NCBI GenBank assembly: GCA_002335115.1
Contig: DDCR01000158.1
Span: 1-16,659, forward strand
From: Oceanospirillaceae bacterium UBA2001
Lineage (GTDB): Bacteria > Pseudomonadota > Gammaproteobacteria > Pseudomonadales > Balneatricaceae
Reading direction: 5' to 3'
Length of the DNA stretch: 16,659 nucleotides
The notes below the pieces were generated by a model that saw only the letters and a list, made by a program, of their open reading frames with translations, had not been told where the DNA came from and ran no database searches. A program made the translations under genes and the position numbers. Position 1 is the first letter of the stretch; every line of letters begins with the position of its first letter. Below, piece by piece: positions 7,210-14,742 of this stretch.

Positions 7210-7243
7210 CACACCAAGTGCCGTGTAAGAAGCATATAATTTA

Positions 7244-8206
7244 CTATGCAAGTTTAATTGCAAACTCTCTAGTGGCTTTGATTAGGTTATCGACGATGCC
7301 CGGTTCTTGCTGCGCATGGCCTGCATCACGCACAATGTGCAATTGGCATGCTTGCCACAGTGCATGCACTTCAAACGCCTGCTCTGCTGGACAAATCATA
7401 TCGTAACGACCATGCACAATGATACCGGGTAAATGACTGATTTTATGCATATTTTTTAATAATTGATTAGGCTCAAAAAAGCATTGATTGACAAAGTAAT
7501 GACATTCAATTCGAGCTAAAGCTAAGGCAAAATGACCGTCAGAAAAATCGTCTCCAAGGTGGGGTCTAGGGTTTAATGTGGCAATACTTCCTTCCCATGC
7601 CGCCCAAGCCTTTGCAGCAGCAAAGCGTTTTAATTCATCAGCGCCACATAATAATTTATGATAGGTGTTAACCATTTCGCCAGTAGCTTCAGCATCTGTG
7701 TTGATTAATGGTTTTTGAAATACTTGCCAATAATCTGCAAACATGCGACTGGCACCACCGGCTTCGTATATCCAATCCACATCTTTTTGGCGGCCCAAAA
7801 AAACACCCCGAAGGATAAGTCCTAGAACACGATTTGGGTGCGCCTGAGCATAGGCTAAAGCTAATGTAGCTCCCCAAGAGCCACCAAATAAAAGCCATTT
7901 AGAAATACCTAATTCACAACGCAGTAATTCAAAGTCTTCAATTAAATGCTGGGTGGTATTAGCCTCTAAACTAGCATGGGGTAATGAGCGCCCAGCCCCA
8001 CGTTGGTCAAGTAAAATAATATGATAGTCATGGGGGTCAAAAAAGCGCCGCGATGAAGGCCCGCAACCTCCGCCTGGACCCCCATGTATGACAACCACAG
8101 GCATACCCTGAGGGTTGCCACATAGCTCAACATAAAGGCTGTGCCCGTGGGTCACAGGTAAAAAGAATTCTCGATAAGGTTTGAGTTCTGGATAAAGTTG
8201 TTGCAT
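7244..8206 (-). CDS. pip: prolyl aminopeptidase (proline iminopeptidase)
   Basis: This alpha/beta-hydrolase of family S33 removes N-terminal proline from peptides in the cytoplasm. The 320-residue length and the whole sequence match the Pip group: the oxyanion-hole motif HGGPGGGCG at 41-49, DQRGAGRS at 67-74, the nucleophile elbow GGSWG with Ser110, Asp269 in HGRYDMICP, and His297 in DAGHAQQ. The residues WEGS at 204-207 and the ARIECHYF helix at 231-238 are typical of the cap that recognises proline. The ribosome binding site is weak. It is the first gene of a possible pip-DUF2256-DUF1989-dtd transcript and is divergent from an FAD oxidoreductase gene with only 34 bp between starts. Confidence 0.95.
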   Translation of the reverse strand: MQQLYPELKPYREFFLPVTHGHSLYVELCGNPQGMPVVVIHGGPGGGCGPSSRRFFDPHDYHIILLDQRGAGRSLPHASLEANTTQHLIEDFELLRCELGISKWLLFGGSWGATLALAYAQAHPNRVLGLILRGVFLGRQKDVDWIYEAGGASRMFADYWQVFQKPLINTDAEATGEMVNTYHKLLCGADELKRFAAAKAWAAWEGSIATLNPRPHLGDDFSDGHFALALARIECHYFVNQCFFEPNQLLKNMHKISHLPGIIVHGRYDMICPAEQAFEVHALWQACQLHIVRDAGHAQQEPGIVDNLIKATREFAIKLA

Positions 8207-8240
8207 GGTGAAGACTCAATAAAAAAATAATTAGCTAATC

Positions 8241-9554
8241 ATGACTCAATTTACACCTTACTGGTGGCAAAATCAGCCCCAATATCGTAACACTGAAGTG
8301 CCGCCAACCAAAGCGGATTGTGTTGTTGTAGGGGCAGGCTTTACGGGTTTAAGTGCCGCCTTAACTCTAGCCCAAGCGGGTCGTGACGTGGTTGTATTAG
8401 ATAGCCAAGCCATAGGCTTTGGAGCCAGTACTCGCAATGGTGGCATGCTGGGTTCAGGTCACAAAGTGTCTGTGGCTGATGCCAAAAAACATTACGGTTC
8501 AGACATTGCTGCACAGCTACATTGCGAGGCCAATGGCTCTTTAGATTTCACCAAAAGCTTGATTATTGATCACAAAATAAATTGTGATTTACAAGCCTCT
8601 GGTCGTTTACGCACTGCATGGACACCACAAGACTATTCTGCCATGGCCCAAGCCAATCGCAGTTTACAAAAGATTGAGCCATTTGCTGCACGCATGATCA
8701 AGCCCAATGCCATGACTGAGCACATCAACACGCCATTATATTTTGGTGGCTTACTGTATGAAGGCCATGCTTGTGTGCAGCCTAGAAAACTCCATTATGG
8801 TTTATTACAGCTTGCCTTAGACGCAGGAGTAAAGGTCTTTGGAGATCAGCCAGCGCATTCAGTTAAGCCTCGAGGAAGTGGCTTTTGCATTACCACTAAA
8901 AACCAATCTATTGATTGTGAGCAAGTGCTTATGGCAACCAATGGCTACACCCAATCTAGGGTCTCTAAGTTTTTAGCCAGAAGAGTTTTGCCTGTGCCCA
9001 GTTTCATTATTGTGACCGAAGAGTTAGGCAAAGATCAGGTGCAAGCTTTATTGCCTGGTGGGCATTGTATGGTTGAGACCCGCCAGCGCTTTTGTTACTA
9101 CCGCCCAACACCCTGCGGCAAACGCATTATGCTGGGAGCACGCGCCGCTTTGCATGCCATCACGCCAGCACAATCATTACCCATTTTACAATCAAAATTA
9201 ATAGAAATATTCCCCAGCCTGAAAAACACCAAAATGAGTCACTGTTGGACTGGCTTTACAGGTTTCAGCTTTAGTAAATTACCCAATATCGGCAGTAATA
9301 ATGGCATTTTCCATGCTCTGGGTTATTGTGGGAATGGGGTCGCTATGGCGCCTTATTTAGGTCATAAAGCTGCTCTCAAAATGTTACATCCACAGGAGCA
9401 ACATTCTGTGTTTGAACAAACCCCACTGCAAAGCCGAAGCTATCATCATGGCAGCCCTTGGTATATGCCCGCTGCGAGCGCTTGGTACCAAACTAAGGAT
9501 TGGTGGGATAACCGGCAACGTCAGCAAGCCCTTAACCAAACCAGGCGTCCATGA
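8241..9554 (+). CDS. FAD-dependent oxidoreductase of the DAO family (PuuB-like)
   Basis: The 437-residue protein has the DAO (D-amino acid oxidase / glycine oxidase) fold. A dinucleotide-binding motif VVVGAGFTGLSAAL spans residues 28-41, with the ribose-binding acid Asp54 in VVVLDSQ. It is followed by GFGASTRNGG at 59-68, the second FAD contact typical of gamma-glutamylputrescine oxidase-like members. The C-terminal part has CWTGFTGFSFSKLPNIG and GYCGNGVAMAPYLG, which close the flavin site. Such enzymes oxidise secondary or primary amines or amino acids with O2 or another acceptor; the substrate cannot be read from the sequence. No signal peptide is seen. There is no good ribosome binding site, and the start lies 34 bp from that of divergent pip. 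I see no strong terminator before the B12 leader. Confidence 0.85.
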   Translation: MTQFTPYWWQNQPQYRNTEVPPTKADCVVVGAGFTGLSAALTLAQAGRDVVVLDSQAIGFGASTRNGGMLGSGHKVSVADAKKHYGSDIAAQLHCEANGSLDFTKSLIIDHKINCDLQASGRLRTAWTPQDYSAMAQANRSLQKIEPFAARMIKPNAMTEHINTPLYFGGLLYEGHACVQPRKLHYGLLQLALDAGVKVFGDQPAHSVKPRGSGFCITTKNQSIDCEQVLMATNGYTQSRVSKFLARRVLPVPSFIIVTEELGKDQVQALLPGGHCMVETRQRFCYYRPTPCGKRIMLGARAALHAITPAQSLPILQSKLIEIFPSLKNTKMSHCWTGFTGFSFSKLPNIGSNNGIFHALGYCGNGVAMAPYLGHKAALKMLHPQEQHSVFEQTPLQSRSYHHGSPWYMPAASAWYQTKDWWDNRQRQQALNQTRRP

Positions 9555-9605
9555 TTTAAAAAATCAATTAATGTGACTGCCGACTAAAATGCTCATAAAG
9601 GCACA

Positions 9606-9743
9606 TTAAAGCAGCCATTTGGGAGGCCACAAACAGCTTGATATGCATTGTTTAAGCAACAAATCAGCCCTATGGCGATATTGAATATGCCTAGGCCGCA
9701 CCCAAACCATTAGTCGCTCTATAAACGTATTATTCTTCACCAT
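9606..9743 (-). CDS. small unknown ORF opposite the B12 leader (doubtful)
   Basis: A 45-residue frame (MVKNNTFIERLMVWVRPRH at its start) runs antisense to the leader between the FAD gene and the riboswitch. An AGG 8 nt before the ATG could serve as ribosome binding site. The product is basic with several Trp and no motif I recognise. It may well be a chance ORF. Confidence 0.15.
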   Translation of the reverse strand: MVKNNTFIERLMVWVRPRHIQYRHRADLLLKQCISSCLWPPKWLL

Positions 9744-9750
9744 ATAAGCC

Positions 9751-9756
9751 TACAAT
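9751..9756 (+). promoter_or_regulatory. candidate -10 element for the B12 operon
   Basis: TACAAT matches the sigma-70 -10 consensus at 5 of 6 positions and would start transcription near 9763, just before the riboswitch core. No good -35 lies 16-18 bp upstream. TATAAG at 9743-9748 is an alternative, so the exact promoter is uncertain. Confidence 0.3.
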
Positions 9757-9764
9757 AGGTAGTA

Positions 9765-9893
9765 ATGAGTGGTTCTGCTTGGCGAACAGGCAGTTAAATG
9801 GGAAGCGTGGACGAGATTACGGCAAACCGGTCTTGAGCCAACACTGCCCCCGCAACGGTGAATCCATAGGCGATTTAGTCCGATACCAGCCCC
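9765..9893 (+). ncRNA. cobalamin riboswitch
   Basis: This leader RNA element binds adenosylcobalamin or a related corrinoid and turns off the genes behind it. The conserved blocks occur in order: TTAAATGGGAA at 9794-9804, the core GCCCCCGCAAC at 9846-9856, and the 3' B12 box AGTCCGATACCAGCC at 9877-9891. TGGT at 9770-9773 can pair with ACCA at 9885-9888 to close the P1 helix. It precedes the B12 operon by about 65 nt, which agrees with its role. The boundaries are approximate. Confidence 0.95.
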
Positions 9894-9907
9894 TCAAAAT
9901 GAAATCA

Positions 9908-9933
9908 GAAACCTAGGTTATATCTTAGGTTTC
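9908..9933 (+). promoter_or_regulatory. hairpin in the riboswitch expression platform
   Basis: GAAACCTAGG (9908-9917) pairs with CTTAGGTTTC (9924-9933) over 10 bp with one G-U pair and a 6-nt TTATAT loop. It lies between the riboswitch and the start codon. No U-run follows, so control of translation, or structure switching near the GGTGGG at 9947-9952, is more likely than intrinsic termination. I did not find an obvious anti-Shine-Dalgarno partner. Confidence 0.45.
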
Positions 9934-9956
9934 ACATAAATCGTACGGTGGGTGCG

Positions 9957-11663
9957 ATGGATATGGCTATGCTCGAACTCAACTTTCCTTTTACTGCCGT
10001 CGTTGGCCAAGCTCACGTTAAGCTTGCTCTAACCTTGCTGGCTATAGACCCTGCAATTGGTGGCGTGCTGGTAAGTGGCCCCCGTGGTAGTGCCAAATCT
10101 ACCTTGGCCCGCAGTTTGGCAGACCTCAATATTGCTAACCTCAATCAATTAGTGACCCTGCCCCTCGGTGCCAGTGAAGAGATGGTCACTGGGTCTTTAG
10201 ACCTACAAAAAGTACTGGGCGAGCAACACGTGCAATTTGCACCAGGGCTCTTGAGCAAGGCCCATAGAGGCTTACTTTACGTTGATGAAGTGAATCTATT
10301 ACCTGATGCCTTGGTCGACTTATTACTAGACGCTGCAGCCAGTGGTGTTAATCATATTGAGCGGGATGGTATTAGCCACCAGCATGAAGCTGAATTTACC
10401 TTAATGGGCACCATGAACCCAGATGAAGGCGAATTACGCCCCCAGTTACTTGACCGTTTTGGTTTTGGCGTGGCCCTTGAGAACACCTATAGCGTCCATG
10501 AACGCATGGAAATTGTGCGCCGTCGTCAAGACTTTGATGCCAATCCTGCCCAATTTTTGGCCACTTATGCGAAGCCACAACAAGCTTTGCGAGCTAACAT
10601 AGAACAAGCTCAAATACGGCTCAAAAGCATCAATGCTAGCGACGATATGCGTTTACAAATCGCCCAACGCTGCGTCGCTGCGCAAGTAGATGGAGTGCGT
10701 GGTGATTTAGTTTGGCTGCGTGCTGCACAAGCTCATGCGGCACTCCAACAAACCAATACTGTGAGCCTTGAAGATATTGATGCGGTTGAAGAACTGGTCT
10801 TAATGCATCGTCGTAACGACCTTAACGCACCCAATCCACCCAATCCACCTAACCCACAACCGCCACAAAGCCCACCACCCTTTGAGCGCCCTAAGGATAG
10901 CAAAGTAGACTTTCAAGGCCAGAGCACTGAGCAAGACTGGGGACAAATGGTGCCTACCAAGCAGCCCACTGGCCCACTGCGGCAAATGGAGTCTGATGGT
11001 GACTCCCCTAGAACGTCTTCATCTATCCCAGCGGCGGCCAGCAGAGGTTTGCACGGCCAAGGCCATGGTAGGCCAAATAAACCATTCTCAAAGCACATTA
11101 ATTGGTTTTCGAGTTTGATTGCCAGCCGCCACAAAGACTCTGGCATCCACCTGCGTTTTCGCCGCCAGCGTGGTGCTGATCCTGTGATGCACCTAGTGCT
11201 ACTTGATACGTCCGCATCAACCTTGCTTGGTAATAGTCAGAGTCAGGCCAAAGGCTTAGTTGCAGGCATCGCACAACATGCCTATAGGGCTCGTCAACAA
11301 CTGGTGTTGTTGGGTTTTGGTAACGACCAAGTCTGTGAACTATACACTCAAGGTCGCGCACCTAAAGCCATGACACCTTTACTTAATGGCATCGATGTGG
11401 GTGGCGGTACACCATTAAGACAAGCCCTTGAGTCCGCCAGTGCCTTTGCAACTAGGCTGCTTCGACGCAGTCCAGGAATTCGTATTATCAATACCATTAT
11501 TACTGACGGACGGGTGCAGCAGGAATTATCAGGTATCCAGTTATTAGGCCAATCCATTCTTGTTGATACGGAACAAGGTCCAGTGAAACGAGGCCGGGGC
11601 CAACACATTGCGCACCTTTTAAAAGCACAATATTTAACCTTATCCCAAGCGAGGCTAGTTTAA
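9957..11663 (+). CDS. fused ChlI-ChlD type chelatase ATPase (AAA+ plus VWA), B12-associated
   Basis: The protein resembles magnesium chelatase subunits I and D joined in one chain of 568 residues. The AAA+ part has Walker A GPRGSAKST at 41-49, Walker B LLYVDEVN at 106-113, sensor 1 GTMNPDEGE at 151-159 and the arginine-bearing RPQLLDRFG at 161-169. A Pro/Asn-rich and Ser/Gly-rich linker (about 290-380) leads to a VWA domain with the MIDAS motif DTSAS at 417-421, GGGTPL at 482-487 and ITDG at 515-518. In Pseudomonas and others such proteins accompany CobN and probably replace CobS/CobT in ATP-driven cobalt insertion. Its place as first gene under a B12 riboswitch supports that. I chose ATG 9957, after GGTGGG; GTG 9948 and ATG 9963 are alternatives. 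The stop overlaps cobO (TAATG). Confidence 0.85.
   Translation: MDMAMLELNFPFTAVVGQAHVKLALTLLAIDPAIGGVLVSGPRGSAKSTLARSLADLNIANLNQLVTLPLGASEEMVTGSLDLQKVLGEQHVQFAPGLLSKAHRGLLYVDEVNLLPDALVDLLLDAAASGVNHIERDGISHQHEAEFTLMGTMNPDEGELRPQLLDRFGFGVALENTYSVHERMEIVRRRQDFDANPAQFLATYAKPQQALRANIEQAQIRLKSINASDDMRLQIAQRCVAAQVDGVRGDLVWLRAAQAHAALQQTNTVSLEDIDAVEELVLMHRRNDLNAPNPPNPPNPQPPQSPPPFERPKDSKVDFQGQSTEQDWGQMVPTKQPTGPLRQMESDGDSPRTSSSIPAAASRGLHGQGHGRPNKPFSKHINWFSSLIASRHKDSGIHLRFRRQRGADPVMHLVLLDTSASTLLGNSQSQAKGLVAGIAQHAYRARQQLVLLGFGNDQVCELYTQGRAPKAMTPLLNGIDVGGGTPLRQALESASAFATRLLRRSPGIRIINTIITDGRVQQELSGIQLLGQSILVDTEQGPVKRGRGQHIAHLLKAQYLTLSQARLV
10830..10856 (+). repeat. three 9-bp tandem repeats in the chelatase linker
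   Basis: The units are CCCAATCCA, CCCAATCCA and CCTAACCCA, encoding three Pro-Asn-Pro triplets in the linker between the AAA+ and VWA domains. The first two are identical. Being in frame, copy number could change by slippage without breaking the gene. Confidence 0.7.
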
Positions 11664-12253
11664 TGAGTAAAACCCATGAACAACGTATGAGTGCTAAAAA
11701 AGCGGTCATTGACGCTCGTATTGCCAAAGCCACAGAAGAACGTGGTGTAACCATTTTGTTGCGTGGCAACGGCAAGGGTAAAAGTAGCTCAGCCTTTGGC
11801 ACCATGATGCGTAGTTTAGGGCACGGTAAGAAAGCGGCTGTCGTTCAATTTGTAAAAGGCCGCGTTGAAACCGGAGAGTACAAATTTTTTAAGGATTATC
11901 CTGGCTTAGACTGGCATGTGATGGGCCATGGTTTTACTTGGGAAACCCAAGATAAAGCCAACGATATCGCCGCTGCAGAACAAGCATGGGAGATCACCCG
12001 AGGTTTATTACAAGACCCTAGCATCGACCTGTTGGTGCTTGATGAAATGGCCTATGTATTTAAGTACAACTACCTGCCACTAGAACCTGTTTTAGAAGCC
12101 TTGGCTAGACGCCCACATGACCAAACTGTCATTATTACAGGCCGGGTGATGCCGGAGGCGTTAGTTGAATATGCAGACACGATTAGTACAGTAAAAGATG
12201 ATGGCCATGCCTTTCGAATTGGCGTTAAGGCTCAAGCTGGTATTGAATTTTAA
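11663..12253 (+). CDS. cobO: corrinoid adenosyltransferase (CobA/CobO/BtuR type)
   Basis: CobO transfers the adenosyl group of ATP to Co(I) of a reduced corrinoid, in synthesis or salvage of adenosylcobalamin. The 196-residue length is standard. The unusual P-loop GNGKGKSS at 35-42 (which holds ATP in reverse orientation in this family), VVQFVKG near 59-65, the LLVLDEMAYVFKY stretch near 122-134 and ITGR near 158-161 identify it. It starts by a one-base overlap with the stop of the chelatase gene (TAATG) and ends in the same arrangement with cobB, so the three genes are probably translationally coupled. Confidence 0.97.
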   Translation: MSKTHEQRMSAKKAVIDARIAKATEERGVTILLRGNGKGKSSSAFGTMMRSLGHGKKAAVVQFVKGRVETGEYKFFKDYPGLDWHVMGHGFTWETQDKANDIAAAEQAWEITRGLLQDPSIDLLVLDEMAYVFKYNYLPLEPVLEALARRPHDQTVIITGRVMPEALVEYADTISTVKDDGHAFRIGVKAQAGIEF

Positions 12254-13623
12254 TGACCTCTAAGACCCCACACTCGGATCAAGCAAATGCCATAGCCTAT
12301 TGCCCTGCTTTATTTTTAGCAGCGCCTGCGTCTGGCCAAGGCAAAACAACCATTACTGCAGCCCTAGCGCGCTATCACCGTGACCTTGGCCGCAAGGTGA
12401 GGGTATTTAAAATGGGGCCCGATTACCTAGACCCACAAATTCTAGAACAAGCATCAGGTCAACCTGTGACACAGTTAGACTTATGGATGGCAGGGCCAGA
12501 GTATTGTCGGCATCAATTCTATTTGGCCGCTCAGCAGTCTGATCTAATTCTAGTAGAAGGAGCCATGGGTGTGTTTGATGGTGAACCCTCCAGTGCAGAT
12601 CTAGCCGCCACATTTAACATTCCCATCGCCTTAGTAATTGACGTGAAGGGCATGGCACAAACTGCGGCAGCCGTAGCCCTAGGTTTAGCCAGTTTTCGTG
12701 ATGATGTTGAGTTTTGTGGACTCATAGCCAACAATTGTGGCACCCAACGACATGCCCAACTTATTGACGATGCTCTTGCAGGTCGTATGCCTTTGCTCGC
12801 TAATCTCGCCAGAGATCCAGAGGTGTCTTTACCAGAGCGTCACTTAGGTTTAGTGCAAGCTCACGAAGTGCGTGAAGAACTAGAACACCGTTTCAACCTG
12901 GGCAAAGCATGGTTGGGTGGACAAGCCATTTGTGACTTACCCAAACCCGTGGCTTTTACCAGCCAAGACATTGCTGCACCGCAAAAGCTTTTGCAAGGCA
13001 CCACCATTGGCATCGCCCGTGATGCTGCCTTTAGTTTTATATACAGCGCCAACACCCGTTTATTAGAGGCGATGGGGGCTAAATTAAGTTATTTTTCACC
13101 CCTTAATGATCAGCACTTGCCTGACGTTGATGCCTTATGGTTTGCTGGCGGATACCCTGAACTGCATGCCAAAAAATTAGCTGGGAATAGCAGTATGCTA
13201 AAGGACATTCGTAGATTTAATGCCCTTCAAAAACCAATTTTAGCTGAATGTGGCGGTTTTCTATATTGTTTGGAAAAGCTAACTGATCTTGATGATACGA
13301 CCTACCCCATGGTGGGCATTTTAGCAGGCCAAGGTGCGATGCGTGGTAAACGGGGTTGCCAAGGCATGCAAGCGGCTATGCTGCCAGAAGGTGAAGTGCG
13401 TGCCCATGCACACCATCGTTCTCGCAGCCAAAACACCCCTGCGCCCATTGCCCATGGTCAGCGCCAGCGTCATCCTGCTCCTGGAGAGGCCATCTATCGC
13501 CAACAAGGTTTGACAGCCAGTTATTTACATTTGTTCTTTCCTTCCAACCCACAAGCTGTGGCTCAGTTATTTACCAAGCCACTACAAACCACTCATAGCA
13601 GCGCAGCAATAGGATCAATCTGA
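12253..13623 (+). CDS. cobB: cobyrinate a,c-diamide synthase (CobB/CbiA)
   Basis: This ATP- and glutamine-dependent enzyme amidates the a and c side chains of (hydrogeno)cobyrinic acid. The 456-residue protein has an N-terminal dethiobiotin-synthetase-like domain with P-loop APASGQGKTT at 24-33, KMGPDYLDP at 53-61 and VEGAMGVFDG at 101-110. A C-terminal class I glutamine amidotransferase domain follows, with FAGGYPELHA around 297-306, nucleophile Cys333 in ILAECGGFLYC, and His426 in ASYLHLFFPSNP. The loop around 383-410 is rich in His, Arg and Gln. Whether the substrate carries cobalt depends on the pathway type, which the window leaves open. It starts in a TAATG overlap with cobO, and cbiD follows three bases after its stop codon. 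Confidence 0.96.
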   Translation: MTSKTPHSDQANAIAYCPALFLAAPASGQGKTTITAALARYHRDLGRKVRVFKMGPDYLDPQILEQASGQPVTQLDLWMAGPEYCRHQFYLAAQQSDLILVEGAMGVFDGEPSSADLAATFNIPIALVIDVKGMAQTAAAVALGLASFRDDVEFCGLIANNCGTQRHAQLIDDALAGRMPLLANLARDPEVSLPERHLGLVQAHEVREELEHRFNLGKAWLGGQAICDLPKPVAFTSQDIAAPQKLLQGTTIGIARDAAFSFIYSANTRLLEAMGAKLSYFSPLNDQHLPDVDALWFAGGYPELHAKKLAGNSSMLKDIRRFNALQKPILAECGGFLYCLEKLTDLDDTTYPMVGILAGQGAMRGKRGCQGMQAAMLPEGEVRAHAHHRSRSQNTPAPIAHGQRQRHPAPGEAIYRQQGLTASYLHLFFPSNPQAVAQLFTKPLQTTHSSAAIGSI

Positions 13624-13626
13624 ACT

Positions 13627-14742
13627 ATGTGGCCTGAATCCAGCGAAAAAAAGCAGCCTTTGCGTACCGGTTTAACCACCGGAACTTGCGCCACGGCCTG
13701 TTGTCTAGCTGGGGCTCATTTATTACTAGGAAACATTCACAAAACCAGTGCCAGCGTCACTTTACCTAAACCTAAAGGTGCGAGTAAACACGTTGATCTA
13801 GAGCTTAAGCTAGTGGAACACCGTGGACCGACCACGGCCTATGCTGAGACGATTAAAGATGCGGGTGATGACCCAGACGCAACCCATGGTGCGACCATTT
13901 GGGTGACCGTAAGCCTAGTTTCTGAATTAGGCATTAAGTTTTGTGCGGGTGCTGGGGTGGGCACCATCACCCGCTCTGGATTGCTGCTTGAAGTGGGCCA
14001 AGCGGCTATTAATCCCGTACCTCGACAAATGATGAGTGAACACCTCACTCATTTGGCACAGCTTTACCAATACACAGGTGGTTTTAAAGTCACAATTGGG
14101 GTAGTTAATGGCGCTGAGATTGCCAAGAAAACCATGAATGGCCGCTTGGGTATTGTGGATGGATTATCAATTTTAGGCACCAGTGGCATCGTGCGTCCAT
14201 TCTCATGCAGTGCTTGGATTGCATCCATCCATCAAGGCCTAGATGTTGCTGTCGCCAACAATTATGCCCATGTAGCTGCAGCTACAGGCAATGCAAGTGA
14301 AGCCTTTATTGGTGAGTATTACGCCCTAGACGACATGCAACTCATTGAAATGGGCGACTTTGCAGGTGCAGTGCTTAAACATTTAAAAAAGTCTCCTGTG
14401 AAGCGTTTAACGATTTGTGGTGGTTTTGGAAAAATTAGTAAACTAGCCGATGGCCATTTAGACTTGCACAGTGGCAAGTCCTCCATTAATTTACCGAAGC
14501 TGGCCTATACGGCCCAAAGATTGGGTGCTGATAACGACCTAGTGACGGCTATTAAAGCATGTAATACAAGTCTTGAGGCCTTGGGGCTGTGCCAGCAGCA
14601 AGACATTGATTTAGCTGCGGCTGTTTGCCAAGATGCGTTAACATTTGCCCTGACAACCGTGCCTAATTCAGTGCAGCTGGAAATATTCGCCGTCAATAGG
14701 CAAGGTGAATTACTTGGTCGCGCGGCGGGAGTGGCCTCATGA
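13627..14742 (+). CDS. cbiD: cobalt-precorrin-5B C1-methyltransferase CbiD
   Basis: CbiD adds the C1 methyl group with loss of the two-carbon fragment during corrin ring contraction. The N-terminal LRTGLTTGTCATA at 12-24 is the family hallmark, and the length of 371 residues is normal. Further family-like blocks are DAGDDPDATHGA around 77-88, GAGVGTITRSGL near 107-118 and CGGFGKISKLADGHLDLHSG near 263-282. CbiD belongs to the oxygen-independent branch, but it also occurs with cobK/cobH/cobL in Pseudomonas-like sets, as here. An AGGA 12 nt upstream is a rather distant ribosome binding site. The stop overlaps the cobK start (ATGA). Confidence 0.96.
   Translation: MWPESSEKKQPLRTGLTTGTCATACCLAGAHLLLGNIHKTSASVTLPKPKGASKHVDLELKLVEHRGPTTAYAETIKDAGDDPDATHGATIWVTVSLVSELGIKFCAGAGVGTITRSGLLLEVGQAAINPVPRQMMSEHLTHLAQLYQYTGGFKVTIGVVNGAEIAKKTMNGRLGIVDGLSILGTSGIVRPFSCSAWIASIHQGLDVAVANNYAHVAAATGNASEAFIGEYYALDDMQLIEMGDFAGAVLKHLKKSPVKRLTICGGFGKISKLADGHLDLHSGKSSINLPKLAYTAQRLGADNDLVTAIKACNTSLEALGLCQQQDIDLAAAVCQDALTFALTTVPNSVQLEIFAVNRQGELLGRAAGVAS

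Noticed and set aside
9901..9956. Intrinsic terminator in the riboswitch platform
   Set aside because: The 9908-9933 stem is good, but the sequence after it (ACATAAATCG) has no U-run.
11098..11805. Three overlapping minus-strand frames across the chelatase VWA domain and cobO start
   Set aside because: All oppose conserved coding sequence (MIDAS and P-loop motifs) and show no family resemblance.
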